In this document: piece by piece, positions 52,629 to 63,200 of the stretch
Layout of the letters: each line of letters begins with the position of its first letter
Numbering within the stretch: the stretch's first letter is position 1
From: Prorocentrum cordatum
Lineage: Eukaryota; Sar; Dinophyceae; Prorocentrales; Prorocentraceae
Direction of reading: 5' to 3'
Length of the DNA stretch: 64,000 nt
Assembly: GCA_963575745.1 (NCBI GenBank)
Contig: CAUYUJ010016358.1
Span: 209,204 to 273,203 of the forward strand
The notes under the pieces: model-generated
The model's input: only the letters and a program-made list of their open reading frames with translations
Told to the model about the DNA's origin: nothing
Databases searched by the model: none
Made by a program: the position numbers and the translations under genes

Positions 52629-53051
52629 AGGGGCCTCTGGGGGGCCTCTTGGGGGCCTCCTGGAGGCCTCTTGGGAGCCTCCTGGGGGCCTCTTGGGGCT
52701 ATATTGGGGTCTCTGGCGATCCCCTCAGAAGCGCTAGTAAGCGCTGACCCCTGAGAAGGACAAAATCAGCCCGAAACCTTTTTGTAAAATCAATGATTTT
52801 GCTAAGAAGGACGAGGAACGCGGCCCCCTCAGAACGTTTTTCAGCACCCGTGCAAGTTGTGCTTGCTGCACTGCAGGACTCGGGTTTGTGTCTGGGTTTA
52901 GAGGGGTCTTGCAGGCTTTTGAGGCCTGTGGTCGGGTTTATTCTCGAAATGCAGCAGTGCAGTATTTCGTTCGTGCCGCCGTCTGGAAAATTTGGTTTCG
53001 AGGGGCGTTGGGCGTCCGGGTCCAGCGTGTCCGGGTCTACGGGGCCCTGAG
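52629..53051. repeat. rest of the composite minisatellite, tail and right direct repeat
   Basis: GGGGCCTCTTGG units (52629-52715) continue the array broken by the LINE. They are followed by the tail GACCCCTGAGAAGGACAAAA (about 52745-52764) as in copy 1, and then by the second copy of the ACGTTTTTCAGCACCCG sequence (52834-52973). Confidence 0.85.
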
Positions 53052-54167
53052 AAGGGCAATCTCTTCAGCTTCTCCATGCCGTGGGACGATATCGAGAGAT
53101 GTTGTCGCGAAGCGTCTCAGCACGCCGAAGAGATCCACGGGGGCCGGCTGAGGTTGCTGCAGGATGCTCTCGGTGTGCCACATTCGGAGGAGACGTTGGC
53201 GATGCTGGTGAACGTGCGCATCAAGGGGGGCAGCAAAGACCTGGCGCAGCACCTGAAAAGGCTCACGTTGCGCATTCCTGCAATGCAAAAGTTGATCGAG
53301 ATCATGCGCGACAGCGGCTGTCCAGGCTATGGCAACAACGGCCTGAACTCATTCGACAGAGCGGCAACCCGCCCCCACGAAAGGTACTCTCAGAAATACG
53401 CAGATAAATACGGGGAGGCGAAGTTCATCCCGCAGGCAGTGCAGGATGCGGTACAACAGCTAGACGGGGCCAAAGACTCCATCGTTCAAGACAAAAGTGG
53501 CGACGCCTCCAGAGCCGGCAAAACCGGTAGAGGATTTCGTCTCTGTGTTGAGCCCGTCCTATATCGTCGCTGAGCGGAGCACCAGAGCCGAGTCGAACAT
53601 CTGAGAATTACAAGTCCGTGTTTGCAAGGTTCGGCGATGTCGAGATCCAGAGCGGGACGGACCTGACCAACCAGCATGCCGCTTGGTACCTGGGCATGGC
53701 GTTTCCTTTCACGCTGCCGCGTGCCGTTGGCGGATACGACGTCCCGAACCAACCTCGTTGGCGTCGACCAGAGACGAGAGATCTCCCAACTCCTCGTGGG
53801 CTTCTGCGCAGTTGGCTCGAACCGTCAGTGGGCGTAGGCCAGCGGAAACTACCGAACGCTCATTTTGCGATGGGGCCAGCGACCACGGTGAGGTTGTTTG
53901 ACCTCGCGCGCGGCTTGCCGCAGCGGATAGAGGGCCAGTTCCGACGCACTTGGGGCTTCGCGCCGGCCTTGTGGAATCTATATTTTCGAGAGCGTGTCAA
54001 TCTCGGAGCAAGCCTGAGCATCAAGCGAGGGGAACGGTTGCAAGGCCAAAGCGCCGAGAGCATGGAGACCGACGCTGCCATAGCCGCTGCGGATTTACTG
54101 CAGAAGCTCGAGAAGGGTTACTACGCGTTACCCGATGGCAGACGCCGCAAGATCAACAATGATGCCA
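53052..54167 (+). pseudogene. Helitron-like gene exon 2, Helitron-like N region, two frameshifts
   Basis: Begins KGNLFSFSMPWDDIE. The frame moves at the A4 run 53493-53496 (VQDK to VATPPEPAKPVEDF) and again at 53601-53602 (SNI, then ENYKSVFARFGD). Conserved segments include QHAAWYLGMAFPFTLPRAVG and GGYDVPNQPRWRRPE, and FRRTWGFAPALWNLYFRERV. These resemble the region N-terminal to the Rep domain in Helitron proteins. The donor CCA|GTAAGC is at 54168. Confidence 0.72.
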
Positions 54168-55107
54168 GTAAGCTGATTCTATAGGCTTACGCCACATCCG
54201 CCGACCCCTCATCTTGGCGGTTTGCCGGCTCGCTTGAATCGGGCTGGGGAGTCGTGTAGGGGTCCACGATGACCTCTCTTGGGGCCATGTGGAATCCGAT
54301 TGGGGTCATCTCGAGGCCCCGGGGGGCCCATCGGAAAAGAAAAGACGCTAATGCAATCTGGCATCGTTCTGGAGATGCCCAAAGGGTAGAAGCGTTGGGT
54401 TGGGGCCCGTATATTTCTTGCTGGGGGCCGTTTCGATGTTGTTTTGGGGCCTCTTGGGGGCCTTTTGGGGCCTCTTGTGGGCGTCCTGGGGGCCTCTTGG
54501 GGCCTCTTGGGGCTTTCTGGGGCCGTCTTGGGGCGGAGGGCTTGGATTGTCGGTTCGGGCTCACCCTCTTGGGCACCTCTTGGGGCCGTCTTGGGGCCCT
54601 CTTGGGCTGGCTTGGGGGCCTCTTGGGCCGTCTTGGCGCCCTCTTTGGCCGACTTGGGCGCCTCTTGGGAGCTTCTTGGGGCGGTCTCGGGGTGCTCTGG
54701 GACCGTCTTCAACGCCGTGAAGGCGGACAAGTAGTATATGATCTAAGTGTACGTTGCCCCATAGGAATTCGACGATTTTCGGCGCTGCGGTTCTTCTGAG
54801 GACTGCTGTTGGGGGCCTCTTGGGCCGTCTTGGACGCCTCTAGGCTCGTCCTGGGGCCATATTGGGCGTCTGGGAGCGCTCGTTTGGCGCCTCGGAGCTC
54901 TCGTGAGCCGTCTTGGAGGAGTCTCGGGGCCTTCTTGGCCCGTCTTGATCCCCTTATGGGCCCAACAGAGCTCCGTGACGCGCTCGTCGTGGGCCCAGGG
55001 GGGGGGGGGGGGGTCGAATCTCCGGTTTGGGATCCCAGGGAGGGGTTCGGAAGGGGGAACTATCTCGCACGCCTAGAAACCCACAAGGGGTCGGCGGATT
55101 TTTGCAG
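54168..55107 (+). other. intron 2, GGGGCCTCTTGG-rich
   Basis: GTAAGC...TTTTTGCAG, phase 1 on both sides, 940 bp. It is mostly GGGGCCTCTTGG-type units (54410-54700 and 54805-54960) plus a G-run at 55000-55012. Reading through it would stop at 54184. Confidence 0.85.
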
Positions 55108-57063
55108 TCGGCCTCGGCAACCTGCAGCGGCGACTCTTGGCTGACTTCCGCTTTCGATGCCGCGCCATTCCAGGCGCGCAGGAGATTCGGACGAAGATTG
55201 GGCACCTGGGGATCTGGGCTTGCGTCAACTACGGGAATTCCATATTCTGTATTATTTCCCCGGGAGAACGGCATACTTATCTAGCGCTCAGGCTCAGCAG
55301 ATACCGCCAGGACGATCCTTTCGTTGCAGGCGAGAGCAGGAGGCAGAAGTGGGCAAAGAGCGATTCGCCGAGCCTGGAGCCGTCGCCAGAGGACGCGTTT
55401 GAGGTGAACATTCTTGGATATGACACGCGTCGCTTGTTCCTCGCAGAGGACCCCTTGGCCGCCTCCAACGCACTCTTCGTGCAGATCCGCACGGTCTTGA
55501 CGACGATGCTCGGAGTGCGCATGCGCCCTCGCTGTCCGCAGTGCTCTGAATCTGGATCGCCGTGCCAGGACGCCCTCGGCAGCAACGCTGAAATCATGGG
55601 AGGCATTGCAGGGCGCGTGGACGCCTTGTTCGGCGCCGTGGAGGCTCAGAAAACGACAGGGGGGCTGCATTATCATTTTCATGTTCGTTCAGCGCCTGCA
55701 CCAGTTCGCCACGCTGAAGGAGATCGCCCAGAAAATCGAGGAAGGTCTCGTGAATGCGACGGAACTGAAGCATTTCCTCTGGCAAATCTGCTGTGAGAGA
55801 AATCCCGACGTGGACCAATTTGCTAGAGAGAGAACTTCGCTGGAGCAGAACTTCCCGACATACTCGGAGTCGTCCGAATGCTCTGGATCGCCAGCATGGG
55901 GGGCATCAAATTGGGCCGATTGCCTCGGTCCTTGTATGATGACGCGAGAGCCGGAGTGGGCTCGTCCGCGCAGGGGGCTCCAGGGGAAGCTCAGGGGCTC
56001 GGCCTGAATTGCGACGACGCCACCTTCAAGGAGAAGTTCAACGGCGCTCTGCAGTATTTCATGTGTCGTTGCCAGCACCACATACATCGACTGGTGATGG
56101 ATTCGAAGACCAAGCAGGAGAAGCGTTTGGTGCCGAACGCCTGCGCTTCCAAGAAGAACAAGAGAGAGTGCAAGCACGAGGCGCCGCGGACCAACAGAGT
56201 GTCCCCCGAGTGGATGACGGCGCCGCTGCTGGTTTGCAAGGGCATTGCCAGGAAGTTCACGCTGCGCACAAGCGGAGTCCGAAATTGGCTGGGGCAAACT
56301 TTCGGATTGCGCAATGAGGAGTGGCTGAACGGGTGCATGCCGGGCCTGTGCGTCGCTTTTGCAGGGAGCAACAGTGACGTGAAACCGAATGACCGACTGC
56401 CGATCATCGAGCAAACGCATGAGACTTGTTGCAGGAAGAAACGCTGCATCATGAAGAAGCAGAGTCTGGGGAGAGCCACTCGAGCAACTCAGCGCACGCA
56501 GGTAGTGACGAATGGATATTTCGGGGGGTACATTGGCAAGCGACAGCCCGCGGGCACGTTGGAGACCAAGAAATGCGTGGACAAGCTGTTTACCTTGAGG
56601 GCGAAGATGCAGGGCAGGGGCAAAGCGGCGCAGCTCAGAGCAAGCAGCGGGAGGCTGATAACGGAACTCGAGATGAACAGCACGTACCGCGGCGCCGTGG
56701 AAGTCTGCAACCTGTGCTGCAATCTGGACCTGAGGGGCGTTCTGAAGGCAGAGTGCATCCGAACGTTTGGCTCGCAGGCGATCGATGGGCGGTCGTGGAT
56801 GAACAGGTTGGAGACGTCCCAGAATTCGTCGCAGATGAAGGACACCAGCGTGACGACGTACGTCCCGCCGGCTCGCAAACCGAACATGCGGACGGACCGG
56901 TCGAGAGTAAACGACTTCGACGCCTACGCATATCGTCCTTTGGAGCACCCTTGGAAGTTGTTGTCCGCGTACGAGTTCTTGCGGCAGTGGAGGTGCGAAC
57001 CACTACTGGTTCCGACGCACTACTTGAACCGCAACCAGCCAGCACGAACTGCGTGGACAAAAG
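55108..57063 (+). pseudogene. Helitron-like gene exon 3: Rep (HUH and two-Tyr) nuclease
   Basis: Starts IGLGNLQRRLLADFRF. Conserved run GTQ/GAQ-EIRTKIGHLGIWACVNYG and SPGERHTYLALRLSRYRQDD. HUH motif GGLHYHFH (His codons 55668-55676), which matches the G-x-PH-x-H metal site of Rep nucleases. Two-tyrosine motif NGYFGGYIGKRQ with Tyr codons 56517-56519 and 56529-56531, the nicking tyrosines of Y2 Rep proteins. Cys-rich pieces (RPRCPQCSESGSPC, CRCQHHIHR, CKHEAP) flank them. Frameshifts at about 55674-55680, just after HUH, and in the G6 run 55899-55904. The exon ends ARTAWTK at 57063. Confidence 0.8.
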
Positions 57064-57274
57064 GATCGGGGGGGCGCAAGACCCGGGTTTGCCAGGACTC
57101 GGGTTCGGCATCATTTTTTGACGACCGCGACTCGGATTTTGACGAGGGGGAGTTTTGTGGGATGTCTGCAGCGGGAGGCCGCGTCAAAATGCAGGCTCGG
57201 CCTCGTGATTTGTTTGGCGACCTCGTGGGGGATTTCCGAGTCCTCCGTGCCCGGGTCTTACGTCTCCCCGAAAG
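57064..57274 (+). other. GA-AG intron 3, 211 bp, between AAAGGA repeats
   Basis: AAAGGA occurs at 57060-57065 and 57271-57276. Excision of one repeat plus the insert restores AWTKGGQQLIRSKQYKDG. The intron begins GATCGG and ends CCGAAAG. The insert changes frame by one, so it cannot be coding. Confidence 0.75.
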
Positions 57275-58658
57275 GAGGTCAACAATTAATCAGGAGCAAG
57301 CAGTACAAGGATGGGGAAGTCGCCGCCAAGCCTGGAGAGCATTACATAGCAGTGACACCCGAGGCCGACGAGTATTTCGTGTTTCCGCAGGACGCAGGTG
57401 TCTTCTGCCATTCATGGGTTCTGGTCAGGAAAGCGAGGCCGGACGTGGTGGTCATCGAAGGCTTGCCCATGCCCAGCGTGCACACAAGTTCTACGTACAA
57501 CGCTCAGTATTGCAGTGTATTTTTCCGTCCCTGGACGCTCTATGGAGGAGACGTGACTGTGCCTCACCTGAGTATGTTGGGGATGGAGTTAACGGTACTG
57601 CGGCATTGGCAGGAGGCCCAGCACCAGTCGCCCCAAGTTCGAGCTTCGTGTAGGCTGACCAGGAAGACAGCCTCAACAGGGACGCCATCGACGTTGGACA
57701 GCGCATCCTGGAAGACCGCCTGGGACGAGTACGTGCGCGGGAACGTGGTCAGCCAGGCAGCGGCGAAACTCATCCAGAGTTTCCTGCTGAATACGATAGC
57801 GTCGTCTGGCAAGGCGGCAGATGAGCAGAGCGAGGCAGATGCGTCGGAAGAAGAGCAAGATATGCCTCCGCTGAGCCTCCCTGGTGGAAAGTTTCAACAA
57901 CTGCTACAATCGGCTAAAGAAGAGGACAGCCTCGGCGAGAAGTGGACCGCCTCGGCGAAAGCGAAGGTGAAAGCTTCGGAGAACAGCCGAGTGAAGAAAA
58001 GTGCCGACTGCACGAGTATGAACAATGCCACCGCATCGGAGAGCGAGCGTGGAAGACGGAACCCTCCGGCGTCGAGGCTGGAGACCGTGCATGTCCGGGA
58101 CATATCTTCGAGGATGCGCACCAGGACCACCTCGCAGCTCTATCCGCAAGTGGCACGAGCCAGAAGCCACACGATGCTCCCTTCGACGAGAAGCGGGATG
58201 CTGCTGCTTCGTTCAACCCTGCAAGGAATGGCTTCACCAGCGTCGACAAAGCGTTTGCTTCCATACTGGCGAGCTCGAAGATCCCGAACGAGAAACAGCG
58301 CCAGTTTCTCGAACACTTTGTTCGACGTTTGAAGATTGAGTGGCTGGAGAAGCAGCAGGGCAACGTGAACCAGAATTCCGAGGAGCCTCTGCTGGACGTA
58401 GTGCACGGATTTCCGGGCACCGGAAAAAGTGCCGTCATTGGCTGGATGCGGTACTTAATGGAGGAAGGTCTCGGTTGGGAGCACGGCGTTCAGTTCGTGT
58501 GCTTAGCGTTTCAAAATGCCATGGCGGCGCAGATCAACGGCCACACGGTTCACCACTGGAGCGGCATCCCGGCGCGGAACGACGACGGGAATGCCACGGG
58601 CGACAGGCACAAGCAGTCCATGAAGTGCGGGGCCCTGCGCGCGATCATCATCGACGAG
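57275..58658 (+). pseudogene. Helitron-like gene exon 4: helicase N-terminal half
   Basis: GGQQLIRSKQYKDGEVAAKP to a linker, with one frameshift between about 57960 and 58000. The frame then reads through VHGFPGTGKSAVIGWMRYL (Walker A, 58407-58430), VQFVCLAFQNAMAAQINGHT, HHWSGIPARNDDG and RAIIIDE (Walker B, DE codons 58653-58658). The motif set is that of PIF1/RecD-like SF1 helicases. The exon stops immediately after the Walker B Asp-Glu. Confidence 0.82.
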
Positions 58659-59405
58659 GTCCCGAGGGCACCGAACGAGTCACGCCATGGAGTACATCGT
58701 TGTGTGCCTCGACGTGGTGTGAGTCGTTCGGGGTCCTCGTGTGTGGATTGTTGGGGCTCTTCCTCTTGGTGTGAGTTTTTCGGGCCCTTCGCCCTGGTGT
58801 GAGGCCTTCGAGCTCCTCCTGGTGCGAGTCGCGTTGGAGTTCGTGGTCGTGTGAGTCGTTCGGGCCCCTCGTCCTGGTGTGAGTCGTTCGGGCTGCACGT
58901 GGTGCGAGTCGTTCGGGCTCTTCGTCACCTCCAACGGCGGCGTCTGGGCAAATTCTGATAATTCTCGAGTGCGCCCCAGGGGTCTCCATGTTTGCAAGAC
59001 CTGTCGAGGTAATGAGCATAGCTCAGCGCACACTCAAGAAGAGATATGTTCTGGTGTGAGTCGCTCGGGGTCCTCGTGTGTGGATTGTTGGGGCTCTTCC
59101 TCTTGGTGTACGTTTTCCGGGCCCGTCGCCCTGGTGTGAAGCCTTCGAGCTTCCTGGTGCGAGTCGCGTTGGAGTTCGTCGTCGTGTGAGTCGTTCGGGC
59201 CCCTCGTCCTGGTGTGCGTCGTTCGGGCTGCACGTGGTGTGAGTCGTTCGGGCTCTTCGACACCTCCAACGGAGGCGTCTGGGCAAATTCTGATACTTCT
59301 CTAGCGCGCCCCAGGGGTCTCCATGTTCTGCAAGACCACTGGAGGCAATGAGCATAGCTCAGCGCACACACAAGAATATATATGTTCTGTATGCAACATT
59401 TCCAG
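58659..59405 (+). other. intron 4, duplicated minisatellite segment
   Basis: GAG|GTCCCG...TTTCCAG|GTGAGC, phase 0, 747 bp; AGGT occurs on both sides. Inside are two tandem ~320-bp units (about 58720-59035 and 59048-59365). Each has GTGTGAGTCGTTCGGG units, then CTCCAACGGNGGCGTCTGGG and GAGCATAGCTCAGCGCACAC. Confidence 0.85.
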
Positions 59406-61918
59406 GTGAGCATGATGTCCGCGGAGCTTCTGGGCACCCTGGAAAGAGTGGTCAGTGGCGCTGTCCGTGCCAGGGGCACGTACAAGAAGAGGGCGGGGGA
59501 ATTGCATCGCGCCTTCGGGGGAGTGAACGCGGTCATGTGCGCTGGTTTTTGGCAGTTGCATTCCGTGACGGGCACCTTCCTGGCATCCAACCCCCTGGAC
59601 GTGCCCGCAGGGTGCGCGCACCGCGCGTTGGAGCTGTTCTGGCAAGACGGCGTCGATCGCGTGCGATCCTTGTGGCAGTTGACCGAATTGATGAGGTGTG
59701 ACGATGCATGGTGCAACTCGTTTCTGGGCCAGTGCAGAGTTGGAAATCTCAGCATGGAGGACTACAGCTACTTCCACGGGCTCCCGACGTTGACGTCCCC
59801 GAGCGCGGGTAACTGCGTGTGCAACGACGACGTGGTGGACGACCCAGTACTGGGCCCGTATCGCAAGACTTGGGGGGAGCGCTTCACCGGAGGGTGCGCC
59901 GACATGGCGGCGCTTCTGAACTCGCCAGAGGGCGAGTGCGAAGAGTGCCGTGCGGAGCGAGGCAAGAGACACAGAGTTCTAACCGACGCGGACTCGCTGG
60001 CGCCAGAGCTTCGCATGAACCCATTCTGCGGCGCACCTGCTCTGCGCACTTTCAACGTGCCCAGGTACTTCGCGACGAACCTGCGCGCGAGGGAGTTTGC
60101 CAAGCAGAAGAACGTGCAGCTCTCGTGGTGCTACGCTCGAGATGTGCCGCTGCATCCAGGAGATCGCGATCTGCCGAGAGAGATGTTGGACGAGAAGTTG
60201 TTCTCCTGGCTGAAGAGGCACGACCAGGAGACGGGCAACATTCCGAGCATCTACCCATTGGCCAAAGGCATGCCCATTCGGTTGACGGGCAACGTCGATC
60301 GAAGCAGACAACTCTACAGGCACCGAAAGGGAGTGATTTACGGATGGACTCTGGCGCTTGATTGCAGTCCCCAGGAGATCGAGGGGGAGTTCGTATTGGA
60401 TAGGTTGCCCTTGGTTATCTATATCCATTTCCCAGAAGCACAGTGGAGCATAGGGGAGCTGCCGACGGGCGTATACCTATGAAGCGGAGATCCAGGACCT
60501 GGAAGGTCAACAAGCACACGGGCATCGAAGCCCGACGCACGGGGTTCCGGATTCTCCCCGACTTCGCTTCCACCGCTCACATGATCCAGGGGGCGACGTT
60601 GGAAGCGGCATTCGCGGACCTGCAGCATTGGTCCAGCAGGGCGTCCATGACAGCTCAGATTGCTGCCTACGTATGCTTGTCCAGAGTGAAGCGATTGCCA
60701 AACATCTGCGTCATGCAGCCGTTCTCGACTTTTCTGTTCGGCCTCGGCAACCCAGTGGGGCCCGAGCGACTGATGCGGAAGCTTTCTGGCCAGATCACAG
60801 CAGACGAGGCGATCCATGAATGGAGCGCGCTTGATGACGAGGCGGCTGAAGCGGAGAAGGTGGACCCCATGGCGAGGAAGCACCTGTGCGCCTGCTGCTA
60901 CCTCAAAGGGAAGCAGGAGTACATGCTCGACGCCCGCGACTTCGGCATGAAAGCAGCCGCCGACTTCTACGAGAAGTACGCGTCGCAGGGGAGGTGGACG
61001 AGATGCATGGACTGCGCGCGCGAGGTCGGCGCAAGGCCTCCTCGGGCTGCGCGGGCGGCCGAGGAGTCCCAAAGAATGCCCGATGGAATCGCTGCAAGGA
61101 CAGACCCGCCAGATCATTCAATATGCAAGCGGTGTGTGGAACGTGATTACTGGAAGAAGAGCCTGACCCCGCAGAGCCACGGGTGTGCTGCTTGCAAAGA
61201 TGTTTTTGACGAAGGCGTGTGGGGCGCGGCTATTATGAAACATCATCGGTATGACGATAGAAACCTCGTGTGCCCGGGCTGCGCACAGCGAGGGTTCGCA
61301 CCCGGCAACATCGACGAGCACCAGTGCGAAGATTGCTCGGAGCATTTGGGCAGCCTCGCGTTCGACAAGTACGTGCTGTACAACGCGAAGAGGCGGGGGC
61401 AGGCCCGCGTGGTGTGCCTGGACTGTCAGACGAAGCTGCGGTGTGGGAAATGTACAACGGCGTATGAACTGAAGTACTGGTCGAAGTCTGAACGCAAGAA
61501 TCACACGTCTTCGAAGGGCACAATTTTGGTTTGCAAAGCATGCCGTGCGCTAGGATTCGACCCGACGGATCTGGAGACGTACACGTGCCAGAGGTGCACT
61601 TGCAGGTTCGGCGCCCAGAAGTTCAACCAAACGCTACTGAAGCATCACAAGTATCACAATCGCATGAAGCTACAGTGCAAGGAGTGCGTCGCTGACGTCG
61701 AAGAAAGAGTGCGCCACCTGCGCAAAGCACTGCAGAAGAGCCAGCGAAAGTGCAAGTGCCAGTGCCGCATTCGCCAGGACAAATGCCCGCTGACCCCCGT
61801 CTTTTTCGGGGAGAAACGCTGGCCGGGCAGCGACGGAGCGATATCCGCCGACGACCGCAAGTTCTTGGACGAGTTGCAACCGATGCCAGAATGGTGGAGC
61901 AGAGCCTGGGGACGATGA
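59406..61918 (+). pseudogene. Helitron-like gene exon 5: helicase C-terminal half and zinc cluster
   Basis: Starts VSMMSAELLGTLERVV, completing DEVSMMS of the helicase. VNAVMCAGFWQLHSVTGT is motif III-like; RKTW.., ATNLRAREFAKQKNVQLSWC and MPIRLTGNVDRSRQLY follow. A one-base loss near 60477-60479 (after TGVY) shifts to MKRRSRTWKVNKHTG, STAHMIQGATLEAAFADLQ (motif V) and AAYVCLSRVKRLPNICV (motif VI). The last 350 residues (60868-61900) hold about ten CxxC pairs (CACC, CMDC, CKRC, CAAC, CPGC, CEDC, CLDC, CGKC, CKAC, CQRC, CKEC), a zinc cluster. Stop TGA 61916-61918. Confidence 0.82.
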
Positions 61919-62009
61919 GGTACGGCGCGGAGGCCGTCGGCCCAGACGTGTTACTGGGGGCGCTATCCCTGGGTAGAGTGAGACTGAAGACGGGATGTTG
62001 CCTCAATGG
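61919..62009. other. 3' flank of the Helitron-like gene
   Basis: Short unique sequence between the stop codon and the tandem repeat. No terminator or hairpin identified. Confidence 0.4.
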
Positions 62010-62985
62010 ACTCGAGGGTTTCTCTGCGCTTCTGAATTCTTGCAGCCGACATGCTTCGGAGAGCATGGGATCGTGTAGGAGGAGCGGAGATTCTCGGCGT
62101 GGACGTTTAGATGCCCCGGTTTCTCTGCGCTCCTGAATTATTGCAGCCGACGTGCTTCGGATAGCGTGGGATCGTGTAGGAGGGGCGGAGATTCTCGGCG
62201 TGGACGTTTAGATGCCCGGTTTCTCTGCGCCCCTGAATTCTTGCAGCCGACATGCTTCGGAGAGCATGGGATCGTGTAGGAGGAGCGGAGATTCTCGGCG
62301 TGGACGTTTAGATGCCCCGGTTTCTCTGCGCTTCTGAATTCTTGCAGCCGACGTGCTTCGGAGAGCATGGGATCGTGTAGGAGGAGCGGAGATTCTCGGC
62401 GTGGACGTTTAGATGCCCCGGTTTCTCTGCGCTCCTGAATTCTTGCAGCCGACGTGCTTCGGAGAGCATGGGATCGTGTAGGAGGGGCGGAGATTCTCGG
62501 CGTGGACGTTTAGATGCCCCGGTTTCTCTGCGCTCCTGAATTCTTGCAGCCGACATGCTTCGGAGAGCATGGGATCGTGTAGGAGCGGAGATTCTCGGCG
62601 TGGACGTTTAGATGCCCCGGTTTCTCTGCGCTTCTGAATTCTTACAGCCGACGAGATCCGGAGAGGCTTGGATCGTGTAGGAGGAACGGAGATTCTCGGC
62701 GTGGACGTTTAGATGCCCCGGTTTCTCTGCGCTCCTGAATTCTTGCAGCCGACATGCTTCGGAGAGCATGGGATCGTGTAGGAGGAGCGGAGATTCTCGG
62801 CGTGGACGTTTAGATGCCCCGGTTTCTGCGCTCCTGAATTCTTGCAGCCGACATGTTTCGGAGAGCATGGGATCGTGTAGGAGCGGAGATTCTCGGCGTG
62901 GACGTTTAGATGCCCCGGTTTCTCTGCGCTTCTGAATTCTTACAGCCGACGAGATCCGGAGAGGCTTGGATCGTGTAGGTCGAAA
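62010..62985. repeat. ~101-bp tandem repeat, about ten copies
   Basis: The unit runs from GTTTCTCTGCGCTCCTGAAT through TTGCAGCCGACATGCTTCGG and GGGATCGTGTAGGAGGAGCG to GGCGTGGACGTTTAGATGCC. Marker positions fall at about 62020, 62120, 62220, 62320, 62420, 62520, 62620, 62720, 62822 and 62920. Two units (ending near 62675 and 62975) share a GACGAGATCCGGAGAGGC variant. Confidence 0.9.
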
Positions 62986-63200
62986 GCGCGCTCCGATGCT
63001 CGTTCGGGCCCTTCTTCCTGGTGTGAGTCGTTCGGGCTCTTCGTGGTGTGAGTCGTTCGGGCTCTTCGTCCTGGTGAGAGTCGTTCGGGCTTCTCGTGGT
63101 GTGAGTTGTTCGGGCCCCTCATCCTGGTGTGAGTCGTTCGGGCTCCTCGTGGAGCCTCTTGGGGGCCTCTTGGAGGCTCTCGGGGCCTCTGGGGGTCCTG
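62986..63200. repeat. composite minisatellite, copy 4
   Basis: GTGTGAGTCGTTCGGGC units (63000-63145) followed by GGGGCCTCTTGG units (63150-63195), the usual order. Confidence 0.8.

Larger units (their letters stand above)
23119..53051 (+). other. intron 1 of the Helitron-like gene, about 29.9 kb
   Basis: The donor is CAG|GTGAAG (phase 0). The acceptor is either CTGAG at 53051 or AAG at 53054 (both phase 0), placing GNLFSFSMPWDD at the start of exon 2. The intron contains two copies of a ~120-140-bp sequence (23203 and 52834), composite minisatellites, a LINE and a 20-kb TIR element. The exact acceptor is uncertain; a pyrimidine-rich CTCTTCAG at 53068 is out of phase with this donor. Confidence 0.6.
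20329..61918 (+). pseudogene. giant Helitron-like OTU-Rep-helicase gene, 5 exons, frameshifted
   Basis: One gene spread over 41.6 kb: exons 20329-23118, 53052-54167, 55108-57063, 57275-58658 and 59406-61918, about 3,250 codons. The domain order is OTU-like cysteine protease, Cys-rich modules, a Helitron-type Rep nuclease with HUH and two-tyrosine motifs, a PIF1-like SF1 helicase and a long CxxC zinc cluster. OTU plus Rep plus PIF1 is the content of Helentron/Helitron2 rolling-circle transposons. Introns 2 and 4 match in phase with GT-AG ends, and intron 3 is GA-AG. Six single frameshifts (53493-53496, 53601-53602, about 55677, about 55900, about 57960-58000, about 60478) argue for decay, though several sit in homopolymers where assembly error is possible. 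No rolling-circle termini were identified. Confidence 0.8.

Noticed and set aside
57118-57270. Coding continuation between exons 3 and 4
   Set aside because: The 211-bp insert shifts the frame, lies between AAAGGA repeats, and its removal restores conserved sequence.
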